From Bacillota bacterium (GTDB taxonomy: Bacteria; Bacillota; Sulfobacillia; UBA995; UBA9673): DNA of 32,997 bases. Below, piece by piece: positions 23,411-30,866 of this stretch (positions within the stretch are counted from its first letter, which is position 1; every line of letters begins with the position of its first letter). Position numbers and translations under genes: made by a program. The DNA lies in NCBI GenBank assembly GCA_003599345.1, contig QZJP01000100.1:1-32997 (forward strand), read 5' to 3'. Under the pieces are notes generated by a model. The model saw nothing but the letters and a program-made list of their open reading frames with translations. It was not told the origin of the DNA and did no database searches.

Positions 23411-24839
23411 AGGCTTGCCCAGGGAAGGTCACCGGCCCGCGAGCGCCGCTCGGCGGCTAGCGCTGAAGGCGCTCAGGGCCATCGACGCGGAAGGAGCATA
23501 CGCCAACCTAGCCCTGGACCGGTTCCTCGAGGGGTCCCACTTATCGGCCGCCGACCGCTCCTTGGCCACCGAACTGGTCTACGGGGTCACGCGCTGGCGT
23601 GGGCGGCTGGACTACGTTCTGGACGTGTTGTCGACGAGACCCGTGGGCGACTTGCCCGTGTGGATTCGTAACATCCTGAGGATGGGGCTCTACCAACTCA
23701 TGTATCTCGACCGGGTCCCGGCGCGGGCAGCCGTCGCCGAGAGCGTGGCCCTAGCCAAGGAGTTCGGGCATCAGGGCACGGCCGCCCTGGTCAACGCGGT
23801 CATGCGAAAGGCCGCGACGGCACCCGGAGATGTGGGGCTTCCACCAGCCGGCCCTGACCCGGCGGCGCGCCTGACGGTGGAATACTCACATCCGCGCTGG
23901 CTTGTGGAGAGGTGGCTCGGCCGCTTGGGGCCGGAGCGGACATGTGCGCTACTGGCAACCAATAACGAGCCCGCGCCGCTGACCTTGCGGACCAACGTGA
24001 CTCGTGTGTCGCGCGAGGAACTCATCGCGTCGCTACGCGCCGAGGGCGCTACAGCCGAGCCGGGGCGCCTCTGGCCGGAATCTGTCATCGCGCGAGGGGT
24101 GAAGCCGCTCAGGACTCTCCAATCGTTTTCGGCCGGGTATTTCTCGGTGCAGGACGAGGGTTCCATGGCCGCGGCTAGGTCGCTCGGGCCGCAGCCGGGC
24201 TGGCTCGTGGTCGACGCTTGCGCCGGCGTGGGTGGTAAGGCCACGCACCTCGCTGAGCTGATGCGGGACCGCGGGAGGGTCGTCGCTATAGACCCGTTCC
24301 GCCACAAGCTGGCCCTACTCGAGCAATCGGCGCGTCGGCTCGGTCTGACCTGCATCGAGACTCGGAGCCTGGACGCCCGGGACCTCCCCCAGTCGGACCT
24401 TGTGGGCCAGGCGGACGCGGTCCTGGTCGATGCGCCGTGCTCGGGTCTGGGCGTGCTCAGGCGGAGGCCGGACCTCCGGTGGCGACTCCGGGAGTCGGAT
24501 ATCGCCGACCTCGCGAGCCTTCAAGGGGAGTTGCTCCGGAAGGCCTCCGAATGTGTGAAGCCCGGAGGAGTCCTTGTCTACTCCACGTGCACGCTCGAAC
24601 CGGAGGAGAACGGCGCGGTGGTGGAAGGCTTTATGGACTCGCGCCGCGAATTCTGCTTAGATGACGCCGCAAGGGCGTCGGGGTTCGACCGGACCGCGGG
24701 TCCGGCCGACTCTGAATCCGGGCCTGGCCCGGCCCCGCTCAGGAGCGGGCCCCACGGGGCCTTCCTGTTCTTCGCGCCCGAGAGTGGGGGTCCTGACGGC
24801 TTTTTTGTTGCCAGGCTGGTTCGAACAGGTTGTCCCTGA
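23400..24839 (+). CDS. rsmB: 16S rRNA m5C967 methyltransferase RsmB
   Basis: About 479 residues. The N-terminal NusB-like domain starts near ARRLALKALRAIDAEGAYANLALD. The Rossmann methyltransferase core has motif I VDACAGVGGKATHLAELM, motif IV VDAPCSGLGVLRRRPDLRW, and motif VI YSTCTLEPEENGAVVEGF, whose Cys is the nucleophile. RsmB methylates C967 of 16S rRNA with SAM. Motif I has AGVGGKA where DACAAPGGKT is usual. The start is uncertain: ATG 23400 overlaps the previous gene by 11 nt with a poor Shine-Dalgarno, and TTG 23415 is an alternative. rlmN, often next in this order, is missing before prpC. Confidence 0.93.
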   Translation: MGARGLPREGHRPASAARRLALKALRAIDAEGAYANLALDRFLEGSHLSAADRSLATELVYGVTRWRGRLDYVLDVLSTRPVGDLPVWIRNILRMGLYQLMYLDRVPARAAVAESVALAKEFGHQGTAALVNAVMRKAATAPGDVGLPPAGPDPAARLTVEYSHPRWLVERWLGRLGPERTCALLATNNEPAPLTLRTNVTRVSREELIASLRAEGATAEPGRLWPESVIARGVKPLRTLQSFSAGYFSVQDEGSMAAARSLGPQPGWLVVDACAGVGGKATHLAELMRDRGRVVAIDPFRHKLALLEQSARRLGLTCIETRSLDARDLPQSDLVGQADAVLVDAPCSGLGVLRRRPDLRWRLRESDIADLASLQGELLRKASECVKPGGVLVYSTCTLEPEENGAVVEGFMDSRREFCLDDAARASGFDRTAGPADSESGPGPAPLRSGPHGAFLFFAPESGGPDGFFVARLVRTGCP

Positions 24840-24862
24840 ACCCCGGGGTCTGGAGGAGCGGG

Positions 24863-25630
24863 ATGAGAGTAAGCGTCAGGTCCGACATCGGACTGGTGCG
24901 CCAGACGAATCAGGATTCCTACGTTCACCGGGTCTTCGAACGCGGCTCCGGTCTGGATTCTCCGCCGGTGCACGTCTTCGGCGTTGCCGACGGGATGGGG
25001 GGTTACCAGGCCGGGGAGGTAGCCAGTCGTCTCGCTTTGGACGTAGTGGCGTCGGAGGTGGAGAAGGCGGCCAAAGCGGGCCGGCCTCTAGGGCAGGCGC
25101 TATCCGAGGCCATGATCGAGGCAAACCGCGAGGTGGTTCGCCAGGGACTGAGCGACCCGACGTGCACCGGGATGGGCACGACAGTCACGGTCGCCCTGGT
25201 CTCCGGCGGCGTCCTCCACGTGGGTCACGTGGGGGACAGCCGAGCCTACATCGTGCGCGGAGGCAAGCTGGAGCAGGTGACGCAAGACCACTCCCTTGTG
25301 GGGGAATTGGTCCGCAACGGGGACATCACCGAGGAGCAGGCGCAAATGCATCCGCAGCGCAACATCCTCACTCAGGCCTTCGGTTCGGACCTCCGCGTCA
25401 AACCCGACCTGTCGACTGCTTCCTTGCAGGACGGGGATATGGTGTTCCTGTGCACTGACGGGCTCACGGGGGCCATCCAGACCGCGGAGATAGAGGATAT
25501 CCTGGCGGCGGCCGGAGACCTGGACGAGGCCGCTTCGAAGCTCGTCGCTATCGCCAACGAGCGGGGCGGCCACGACAATGTGACGGTTCTCGTGGCGGGC
25601 CCTTTCCGCCTGGGAGGTGACCCGCTGTGA
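24863..25630 (+). CDS. prpC: PP2C-family Ser/Thr protein phosphatase PrpC
   Basis: A 255-residue PPM phosphatase that reverses the phosphorylations made by its partner kinase. Metal-binding aspartates are visible in RQTNQDSYV, VADGMGGYQAGEVAS, CTDGLTG and GGHDNVTVLV, and GMGTTVTVAL and HVGDSRAYIVRGG are classic. ATG 24863 follows GGAGG (24852-24856) by 6 nt; a longer TTG-started frame overlaps the rsmB stop and is not needed. The stop overlaps the kinase GTG start by 4 nt (GTGA), the usual coupling of this phosphatase-kinase pair. Confidence 0.95.
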   Translation: MRVSVRSDIGLVRQTNQDSYVHRVFERGSGLDSPPVHVFGVADGMGGYQAGEVASRLALDVVASEVEKAAKAGRPLGQALSEAMIEANREVVRQGLSDPTCTGMGTTVTVALVSGGVLHVGHVGDSRAYIVRGGKLEQVTQDHSLVGELVRNGDITEEQAQMHPQRNILTQAFGSDLRVKPDLSTASLQDGDMVFLCTDGLTGAIQTAEIEDILAAAGDLDEAASKLVAIANERGGHDNVTVLVAGPFRLGGDPL

Positions 25631-27783
25631 GCCTCACCGGCACGGTCCTGGCCGGGCGATACGAACTCGCCGAGAAGTTAGGGGCCGGTGGGATGGCCGT
25701 GGTCTACCGCGCGCAGGATACCCTGCTGCAACGCCCCGTAACGGTCAAGATCCTCCGCGGCGAACTTGCCGTCGATGACAGCGTCGTCAAGCGGTTCCGG
25801 CGTGAGGCCCAGGCCGCCGCGGCGCTGTCCCACCCGAATATCGTCGGAGTCTACGACGTCGGCCGGCAGGACGACGTCCACTACATAGTCATGGAGTACG
25901 TCCAGGGAAAGACCCTCAAAGAGGAGATTGCCGAACGGGGCCCCCTTCCACCGGAGGAAGCCGTGCGTTTCGCCCGCCAGATATGTGAGGCCTTACGGCA
26001 TGCCCACGCTCACCGGATCATCCACCGCGACGTGAAGCCCCACAACGTCCTCTTGACCCCGGAGGGGCGAGTCAAGGTCGGCGACTTCGGGATAGCCGGC
26101 GCGGCGACCGGGAGCACCGTCACCTACCCTGGGGCCCTGCTCGGGACCGTATACTACTTCTCCCCCGAGCAGGCTCAGGGTGGCTACGGCGACCAGCGGT
26201 CCGACCTCTACGCCCTCGGGGTTGTTCTCTACGAAATGCTCACCGGCCAGGTTCCCTTCGAAGGGGAGAGCCCGGTCAGCGTGGCCCTGAAGCACATCCG
26301 GGAGGCTGTTCCGTCTCCGCGGGAGATTAACCCGAGAGTGCCGCCGTCGGCCGAGCGGGTGGTCCTCAAGGCTATGGCCAAGGACGTTGACCGCAGGTAT
26401 CAGTCGGCCTCGGAGATGCTCCGGGACCTCGAGGCCCTCCAACGGCAACTCGCCGAGTGGCGCTCCGCCAGGGGACTTCCCCCCGTGTCGCCCGACGCCC
26501 GAGACCGCACCCAGGTCATAGCCCTGTCGCCCGCCGGCGGCGAGGATGAGGGAGGCCAGTCCACTCTTCCGGGCGTCAGACCCGGCGAGGGTCTTGGGGC
26601 CGCGCCCGTGAGGGCTCGCGGCCGCCGGGGCTCGGGAGACGAGGAGGTCCCGGGTGTGGCTGCCGCCGGCCGGGAGGCCGGAGGCGGCGCCCCGCCCGGT
26701 CCCGAGAAGCGCGATGAGGGTTTGAGCTCGCACGAAGTAGACCCCGGGGACTTCGGCGGTGACCTCTACGACCTGGACGGCTCCGCGGGCCACCGGCGTG
26801 GGCCAAGACGTCATCTGTCGAAGACGACGGTGTGGATCGCCTCCTTCGCCATCTTCTTCGCGCTCGTGGGTACGGGTCTCTTCCTCGTGGTCCAATGGTT
26901 CGAAGTGCCCGAGGTATCGGTTCCCAACGTTGTCGGCTCGGGGCTTCTCGAGGCCCAGACGAAACTGGCTCAATACCGTCTCGGAGCCCGGGTGGTGTCC
27001 TACGATTTCAACGCTCAGGTGCCCAACGGTCAGGTCATCGACCAGGACCCCGACGCCGGGGCCGTAGTCAAGGCCAACCGGACGATTAATCTCTGGGTGT
27101 CCAAGGGACCGGAAGTGATAGGTGAGATTCCCGACGTCATCGGGTTCACCTGGCGCGAGGCCAAGATAGCCCTCGAAACCGTCGGCCTCATCGTATCCGA
27201 GTCGGACTTCACCTACGCCCACAGTGAAACCATGGGCCGGGATAGGGTGCTGAGCCAGAGCCCGGCCGCGGGGACTTCGAATGTCCCTAAGGGTACGCGG
27301 GCCCAACTCGTGGTCAGCCTCGGGCCGCAGGCCGGGACAGTTGTGGTCCCCAACTTCATCGGCCAGACCTTGGACCAGGCCAGGCTGCTGCTGCCCGAGT
27401 TCAGCCTTACCGAGGGTGCGGTATCGGTCCGGGCCAGTACCGAGCCCGACGGGACCGTTCTGGAGCAGAGCCCCATACCTGGAACAGAGGTCGCGGCCGG
27501 CACGGCCGTCTCCTTCACTGTCGCGGGGAGCGGCGGCTCGGACACCGGGGGGGACGATACCCAGCAACATGTCACTAGGGTCGAGTTCACTGTCCCGACC
27601 GGCCAGGCCAGCCAGATGGTCCGGATCACCGTTACTGACAGCCAAGGGGAGCGGACGGTATACGAGCATGAGCATACGGCCGGCTACGAAGGCAAGATCG
27701 ACGTGACCTGGACGGGAAGCCTGCTTCGAGTCCAGATCTACTACGACGGAGTCCTTTCGGCCGACTACACGGTGAGCGGCTGA
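25627..27783 (+). CDS. prkC: PASTA-domain Ser/Thr protein kinase PrkC/PknB type
   Basis: 718 residues. The cytoplasmic kinase domain (about 10-270) has the Gly loop LGAGGMAVVYRA, Lys41 (VTVKIL), catalytic HRDVKPHN (Asp135), DFG (153-155) and a Thr/Ser activation loop. A disordered acidic/Gly-rich linker runs to residue about 395, then one TM (about 400-424). Outside are three PASTA repeats (about 428-492, 494-560, 562-634) that bind muropeptides or lipid II. A Gly/Asp linker and a beta-rich tail of about 80 residues follow, with VRITVTDSQGERTVYEHEH. In Bacilli such kinases control germination, cell-wall synthesis and stationary phase. GTG 25627 follows GGGAGG by about 9 nt. Confidence 0.95.
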   Translation: MSLTGTVLAGRYELAEKLGAGGMAVVYRAQDTLLQRPVTVKILRGELAVDDSVVKRFRREAQAAAALSHPNIVGVYDVGRQDDVHYIVMEYVQGKTLKEEIAERGPLPPEEAVRFARQICEALRHAHAHRIIHRDVKPHNVLLTPEGRVKVGDFGIAGAATGSTVTYPGALLGTVYYFSPEQAQGGYGDQRSDLYALGVVLYEMLTGQVPFEGESPVSVALKHIREAVPSPREINPRVPPSAERVVLKAMAKDVDRRYQSASEMLRDLEALQRQLAEWRSARGLPPVSPDARDRTQVIALSPAGGEDEGGQSTLPGVRPGEGLGAAPVRARGRRGSGDEEVPGVAAAGREAGGGAPPGPEKRDEGLSSHEVDPGDFGGDLYDLDGSAGHRRGPRRHLSKTTVWIASFAIFFALVGTGLFLVVQWFEVPEVSVPNVVGSGLLEAQTKLAQYRLGARVVSYDFNAQVPNGQVIDQDPDAGAVVKANRTINLWVSKGPEVIGEIPDVIGFTWREAKIALETVGLIVSESDFTYAHSETMGRDRVLSQSPAAGTSNVPKGTRAQLVVSLGPQAGTVVVPNFIGQTLDQARLLLPEFSLTEGAVSVRASTEPDGTVLEQSPIPGTEVAAGTAVSFTVAGSGGSDTGGDDTQQHVTRVEFTVPTGQASQMVRITVTDSQGERTVYEHEHTAGYEGKIDVTWTGSLLRVQIYYDGVLSADYTVSG

Positions 27784-27785
27784 TC

Positions 27786-28661
27786 ATGCCCGGGGGCCGG
27801 GTCATCCGCGCATATAGCAACGTCTACTACGTGGACACCGGCGACGAGGTGCTGGAGTGCAGACCCCGCGGGCGCCTGAAGCTACGGGATACGAGAGTCC
27901 TTGTCGGCGACCTGGTCCGTGTGAGCCAGGCGGGTCCCGGTCTGGGAGCGATTGATGAGGTCCTGCCCCGCCGGAACGCCCTGGCGCGCCCTCAGGTGGC
28001 CAACGTCGACCAGGCCGTCATCGTGCTGGCGGTGCACGAGCCCGAACTAGAACTCCTTCTCGCCGACCGGTTTCTCGTATTGGCCGCCGCAGCGGAACTC
28101 GAGGCCATCCTCTGCCTCAACAAAGTGGACCTTGCCTGCCCCGGCGAGGTCGGGCCGGTGGTGAAAGTCTACGAGGACGCGGGCTACCTGGTCGTGGCGA
28201 CGAGCGCCAAGACCGGCGAGGGCCTGGCGGCGTTGAGGAGCGCCCTAGCCCGCAAGGTGAGCGTCCTGGCCGGTCCGAGCGGGGTGGGCAAGTCGTCCCT
28301 GCTCAACGCCCTCAACCCCGACCTCAGGCTGAGGACCGGAGAGGTGAGCCGGAAGGTCCGCCGCGGGACCCACACCACCCGCCACGTCGCCCTGGTCCCC
28401 GTGGGGAGCGGTGGGCTTGTGGCCGACACGCCCGGTTTCACGCAATTGGAGCTCGACGGCATCCCGCCCCAGGACATCGCGTGGTTCTTTCCCGAGATAG
28501 CCGCCCTCGCGCCACGCTGCAAGTTCAGGGGCTGCGCTCACAGGGCCGAACCCGAGTGCCGGGTCAAGGAAGGCGTTGCGGAGGGTCTGGTCGACGGGGG
28601 AAGATACGCCAGGTACCTGGAGCTCGTCCGCGAGGCGGAAGCCACCTACCGAGCCTACTGA
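27786..28661 (+). CDS. rsgA: Ribosome small-subunit-dependent GTPase RsgA
   Basis: A 291-residue circularly permuted GTPase that checks 30S maturation. After an OB-fold (about 1-65), the G4 motif NKVD precedes the P-loop GPSGVGKSSLLN, then RRGTHTT (G2) and DTPGF (G3), the permuted order normal for this family. The C-terminal zinc site is CKFRGCAHRAEPEC, giving the Cys-Cys-His-Cys set. It lies between prkC and rpe, as in most Bacillota. ATG 27786 is 2 nt after the prkC stop. Confidence 0.96.
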   Translation: MPGGRVIRAYSNVYYVDTGDEVLECRPRGRLKLRDTRVLVGDLVRVSQAGPGLGAIDEVLPRRNALARPQVANVDQAVIVLAVHEPELELLLADRFLVLAAAAELEAILCLNKVDLACPGEVGPVVKVYEDAGYLVVATSAKTGEGLAALRSALARKVSVLAGPSGVGKSSLLNALNPDLRLRTGEVSRKVRRGTHTTRHVALVPVGSGGLVADTPGFTQLELDGIPPQDIAWFFPEIAALAPRCKFRGCAHRAEPECRVKEGVAEGLVDGGRYARYLELVREAEATYRAY

Positions 28662-28681
28662 GCCGGGTCCGAAGGAGGAGC

Positions 28682-28708
28682 AGGAGGAGGAGGAGGAGGA
28701 GGAGGAGG
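28682..28708. repeat. (AGG)9 microsatellite forming the rpe Shine-Dalgarno region
   Basis: Nine uninterrupted AGG units (28682-28708) end directly at the ATG of rpe (28709). They are preceded by AAGGAGGAGC (28672-28681), so the purine tract totals about 37 nt. Every unit can pair with the anti-Shine-Dalgarno in several registers. Confidence 0.97.
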
Positions 28709-29443
28709 ATGGAGTCGTTGACTGCGCCGGAGCCCATCACGGGCGAGGTGCTCATAGCCCCCTCGGTTCTATCGTGCGACCTCGCGCGCCTGGCCGAGCA
28801 AGTCCGGGCCGTCGAGCAGGCCGGAGCCGACTGGCTGCATGTCGACATCATGGACGGCCACTTCGTGCCCGCCCTCACCTTCGGTCCGGCTTTCGTGGCA
28901 ACGTTGAAGAGACTGACGGCTCTCCCTCTCGACGTGCACTTGATGGTTGACGAGCCCGAGTGGTGGGTGGAGCCTTTCGTCGAGGCCGGAGCGTCAATCG
29001 TGAGCTTCCACGCCGAAGCCTGCCGTCATCCCCGGCGGCTCTGCCGCCACCTGCGGTCCCTCGGAGTCAAGGCCGGGGTGGCCCTGAACCCCGCGACTCC
29101 TCCGTGCCTTCTTCGCTACTTGTCCGCCGACGTCGACCTCGTAGTCATCATGAGCGTTGACCCTGGTTTCGCCGGCCAGCCCCTCCTCCCCGAAACCTAC
29201 GCCAAGCTTGACGAATTGTCGACAATCCTCCGGCGCGCTCTCGCCGGTGCTCCGGGTGCCGGCGCCGGGGCTTCTCCCACCCAGCCTCGCCCGTTGGTGG
29301 AGGTCGACGGCGGGGTCGGACCCTCCAACGCTTCCCACCTCGTCTCCGCGGGAGCGGGAGTCCTCGTAGCGGGCAACAGCATCTTCGGTCGGCCCGACCC
29401 AGCCCGGGCCTTGGGCGAACTCCGACGGGCCGCCCGTCCCTGA
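28709..29443 (+). CDS. rpe: Ribulose-phosphate 3-epimerase
   Basis: A 244-residue TIM-barrel enzyme interconverting ribulose 5-phosphate and xylulose 5-phosphate. The metal and acid-base residues are in place: WLHVDIMDGHFVP (His44, Asp46), the LDVHLMV histidine and VEVDGGV (second catalytic Asp). SVDPGFAGQ and VAGNSIFG form the phosphate site. A short Ala/Gly/Pro-rich insert (about residues 180-195) precedes the last aspartate and is probably a surface loop. ATG 28709 directly abuts the (AGG)9 tract; about 11 extra N-terminal residues precede the usual IAPSVLSCD start. The gene order rsgA-rpe-spoVM is conserved. Confidence 0.95.
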   Translation: MESLTAPEPITGEVLIAPSVLSCDLARLAEQVRAVEQAGADWLHVDIMDGHFVPALTFGPAFVATLKRLTALPLDVHLMVDEPEWWVEPFVEAGASIVSFHAEACRHPRRLCRHLRSLGVKAGVALNPATPPCLLRYLSADVDLVVIMSVDPGFAGQPLLPETYAKLDELSTILRRALAGAPGAGAGASPTQPRPLVEVDGGVGPSNASHLVSAGAGVLVAGNSIFGRPDPARALGELRRAARP

Positions 29444-29550
29444 GGGCCGCGCCCTCCGCCACAATCCTCGCTCTGCCACTCGCTGCACGCCCCTCGGTTA
29501 CCGGTGAATATACTGTCGTGACTCCACACCGCTGGATTCGGGGTGATTTC

Positions 29551-29718
29551 GTGCGTGGCGGCAACCACGGGGTCGAGGTCAGGCGAATCGCCGGCCTTGT
29601 GCTGATGGTCGCGGGCGGGCTGGTCGTCCTAGCCAGCCTACCCCTCTGGTTCTGGTTGGCCGCCCTCGGTGCGGCCTCGGTAGCCGCCGGTTGGTACATC
29701 ATGGGAGCCGGGAAGTAG
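29551..29718 (+). CDS. Small two-helix membrane protein of unknown function
   Basis: 55 residues: a short polar N-terminus (RGGNHGVEVRRIAG), then two closely spaced hydrophobic segments (about 14-30 and 33-50) forming a hairpin rich in Ala, Gly, Val and Leu. GGGGTGAT (29539-29546) is complementary to the 16S 3' end and lies 4 nt before GTG 29551; GTG 29518 is an upstream alternative. I recognise no family. Its place between rpe and spoVM invites a sporulation-time membrane role, but that is only positional. A GAATATA element (29506-29512) upstream is not convincing as a sigma-E promoter. Confidence 0.55.
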   Translation: MRGGNHGVEVRRIAGLVLMVAGGLVVLASLPLWFWLAALGAASVAAGWYIMGAGK

Positions 29719-29767
29719 CCCGCGGCCGGCTCAGAGCAGGCAGGTATCACGGGGGAGGGTGGAACGA

Positions 29768-29869
29768 ATGGCCATCCGCGTAAGGGTCATCAAGATGCCG
29801 AGGTTCCTCGGGCGCATCCTGGCCGGCATTCTCGGTGTCTTCGGTTGGAAGGCGAACCCCGCGGGGTAG
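29768..29869 (+). CDS. spoVM: Stage V sporulation protein M (SpoVM)
   Basis: A 33-residue peptide, too short for many gene finders. Residues 8-23 include VIKMPRFLGRILAGILG, matching B. subtilis SpoVM (TIKLPKFLGGIVRAMLG) including the essential proline before K/R-F-L-G (Pro11 here, Pro9 there). SpoVM is an amphipathic helix that recognises the convex forespore membrane and anchors SpoIVA for coat assembly, and is also an FtsH substrate. ATG 29768 lies 8 nt after GGGAGGG (29753-29759). Two extra N-terminal residues and a longer tail (FGWKANPAG) distinguish it. The gene order rpe-spoVM-rpmB matches other spore formers. Confidence 0.9.
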   Translation: MAIRVRVIKMPRFLGRILAGILGVFGWKANPAG

Positions 29870-29954
29870 CGGGGCCGTATCGCGCGCGCGTCCTGCTGAG
29901 CGGACGGGATCGCCGCCACCCTCTGGGTGGGTTCGCGGCATCCCTAGTGTCAGA

Positions 29955-29988
29955 AAGGCCGGCCGGGACGAATGTCCCGGCCGGCCTT
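29955..29988. terminator. Bidirectional hairpin between convergent spoVM and rpmB
   Basis: A perfect 15-bp stem, AAGGCCGGCCGGGAC (29955-29969) with its complement (29974-29988), and the tetraloop GAAT. It sits between two convergent genes. The T-runs are short on both sides, so termination may rely on the very stable stem. Confidence 0.75.
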
Positions 29989-30040
29989 CGCTGCGTGGTC
30001 CCAGAGAGAGATGTTCTTGCCCCGGGCTGGGGGCCCGCCA

Positions 30041-30232
30041 CTAGAGGGCCCTTTTCACGGTTCCAGACCGTAGGCATCGCGTGCAGACGCTGATTTTCTT
30101 CCGGCGACCGTCGACGACGGCCATCACCCGTTGCAGATTAGGTGACCACGTGCGCTTGGTTCTCCGGTTTGAGTGACTCACGGCGTTGCCTATACCCACA
30201 GTCTTGCCGCAGACATCGCACTTGCCCGGCAT
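30041..30232 (-). CDS. rpmB: 50S ribosomal protein L28
   Basis: A 63-residue basic protein starting [16 protein letters not shown], then [17 protein letters not shown] and VCTRCLRSG. The CxxC...CxxC set makes this the zinc-binding (C+) form. The start is fixed by a GGAGG (minus strand, 30245-30241) with 8-nt spacing. It is the only minus-strand gene of the right half, convergent with spoVM and divergent from asp23, as in other Bacillota. Confidence 0.96.
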   Translation of the reverse strand: MPGKCDVCGKTVGIGNAVSHSNRRTKRTWSPNLQRVMAVVDGRRKKISVCTRCLRSGTVKRAL

Positions 30233-30318
30233 CTTCCTGACCTCCGATTCCCATCGGTGCAACTTGCGCCTTGAGAGGGAGTAGACTCTAGGGCGACCCT
30301 GTCGTGGACAACAAGCGC

Positions 30319-30348
30319 ATTCTACCACGAGCCCAGCTGTGCTGACAA
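30319..30348 (-). promoter_or_regulatory. Strong sigma-A promoter of rpmB
   Basis: On the minus strand, TTGTCA (plus 30348-30343), an 18-nt spacer, then TAGAAT (30324-30319) preceded by TGG (extended -10). Each hexamer differs from consensus at one position. Transcription should start near 30312, about 80 nt before the rpmB ATG. The divergent asp23 side (30349-30489) shows no equally good promoter. Confidence 0.75.
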
Positions 30349-30489
30349 ACGCCAGTAGCACCGCGGTTAGGACCAGGTTATAGGAGTGGTGCGAAGGATA
30401 TGGCCAGAGTATCGCCGAAGCTACAGCGTCAATCGTCACCTGGCCAAGCTGTTTCTGGTGCGAAACCAGTACCGGAAAGGGGTTCAGGC

Positions 30490-30849
30490 GTGCCATCGAC
30501 CCAAACCCCGGTCGGCAGAATAACCATAGCCGACGAAGTCGTTGCGACTATCGCCGGAATGGCGGCAACCGAGTGCTACGGCATCGTCGGGATGGCTGCG
30601 CGGCGGCTTAAGGACGGTATCGCGGAACTACTTGGTAGAGAGAACCTCAGCCGCGGCGTGCAGGTGGCTTTCAAGGACGGGGACATCCGCATCGACCTGA
30701 ACGTGATCATCGGGTACGGGACCCGCATCTCGGAAGTCGCCCACAACGTTTCGAGCCAGGTGCGCTACAGGGTCGAGGACAGCACCGGACTACGGGTCAG
30801 GTCGGTGAACATAAACGTTCAGGGCGTTCGCGCCATCGGCGAGCGGTAG
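30490..30849 (+). CDS. Asp23/Gls24 family envelope stress response protein
   Basis: 119 residues: [28 protein letters not shown] at the start, [17 protein letters not shown] in the middle and [11 protein letters not shown] at the end, the Asp23/YloU signature. Members associate with the membrane through partners and have been linked to envelope stress. In Bacillota this gene typically sits between rpmB and fakA. GTG 30490 follows AAAGGGG (30476-30482) by 7 nt. A longer frame from ATG 30400 runs into the regulatory region and adds non-conserved sequence. Confidence 0.92.
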   Translation: MPSTQTPVGRITIADEVVATIAGMAATECYGIVGMAARRLKDGIAELLGRENLSRGVQVAFKDGDIRIDLNVIIGYGTRISEVAHNVSSQVRYRVEDSTGLRVRSVNINVQGVRAIGER

Positions 30850-30866
30850 GCCGGGGAGGCTTACTA

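Noticed and set aside
25993-27675. 560-codon open frame antisense to prkC
   Set aside because: It lies fully inside a clear PASTA kinase. Long antisense frames are common in high-GC coding DNA, and it shows no family motif.
28481-28708. Upstream extension of the rpe frame through the AGG tract
   Set aside because: It overlaps rsgA and reads through the purine repeat as polyarginine; ATG 28709 fits the family.
29506-29532. GAATATA plus CACACCGC as a sigma-E promoter for the spoVM region
   Set aside because: The spacing is about 12 nt and the -10 matches at only about half of its positions.
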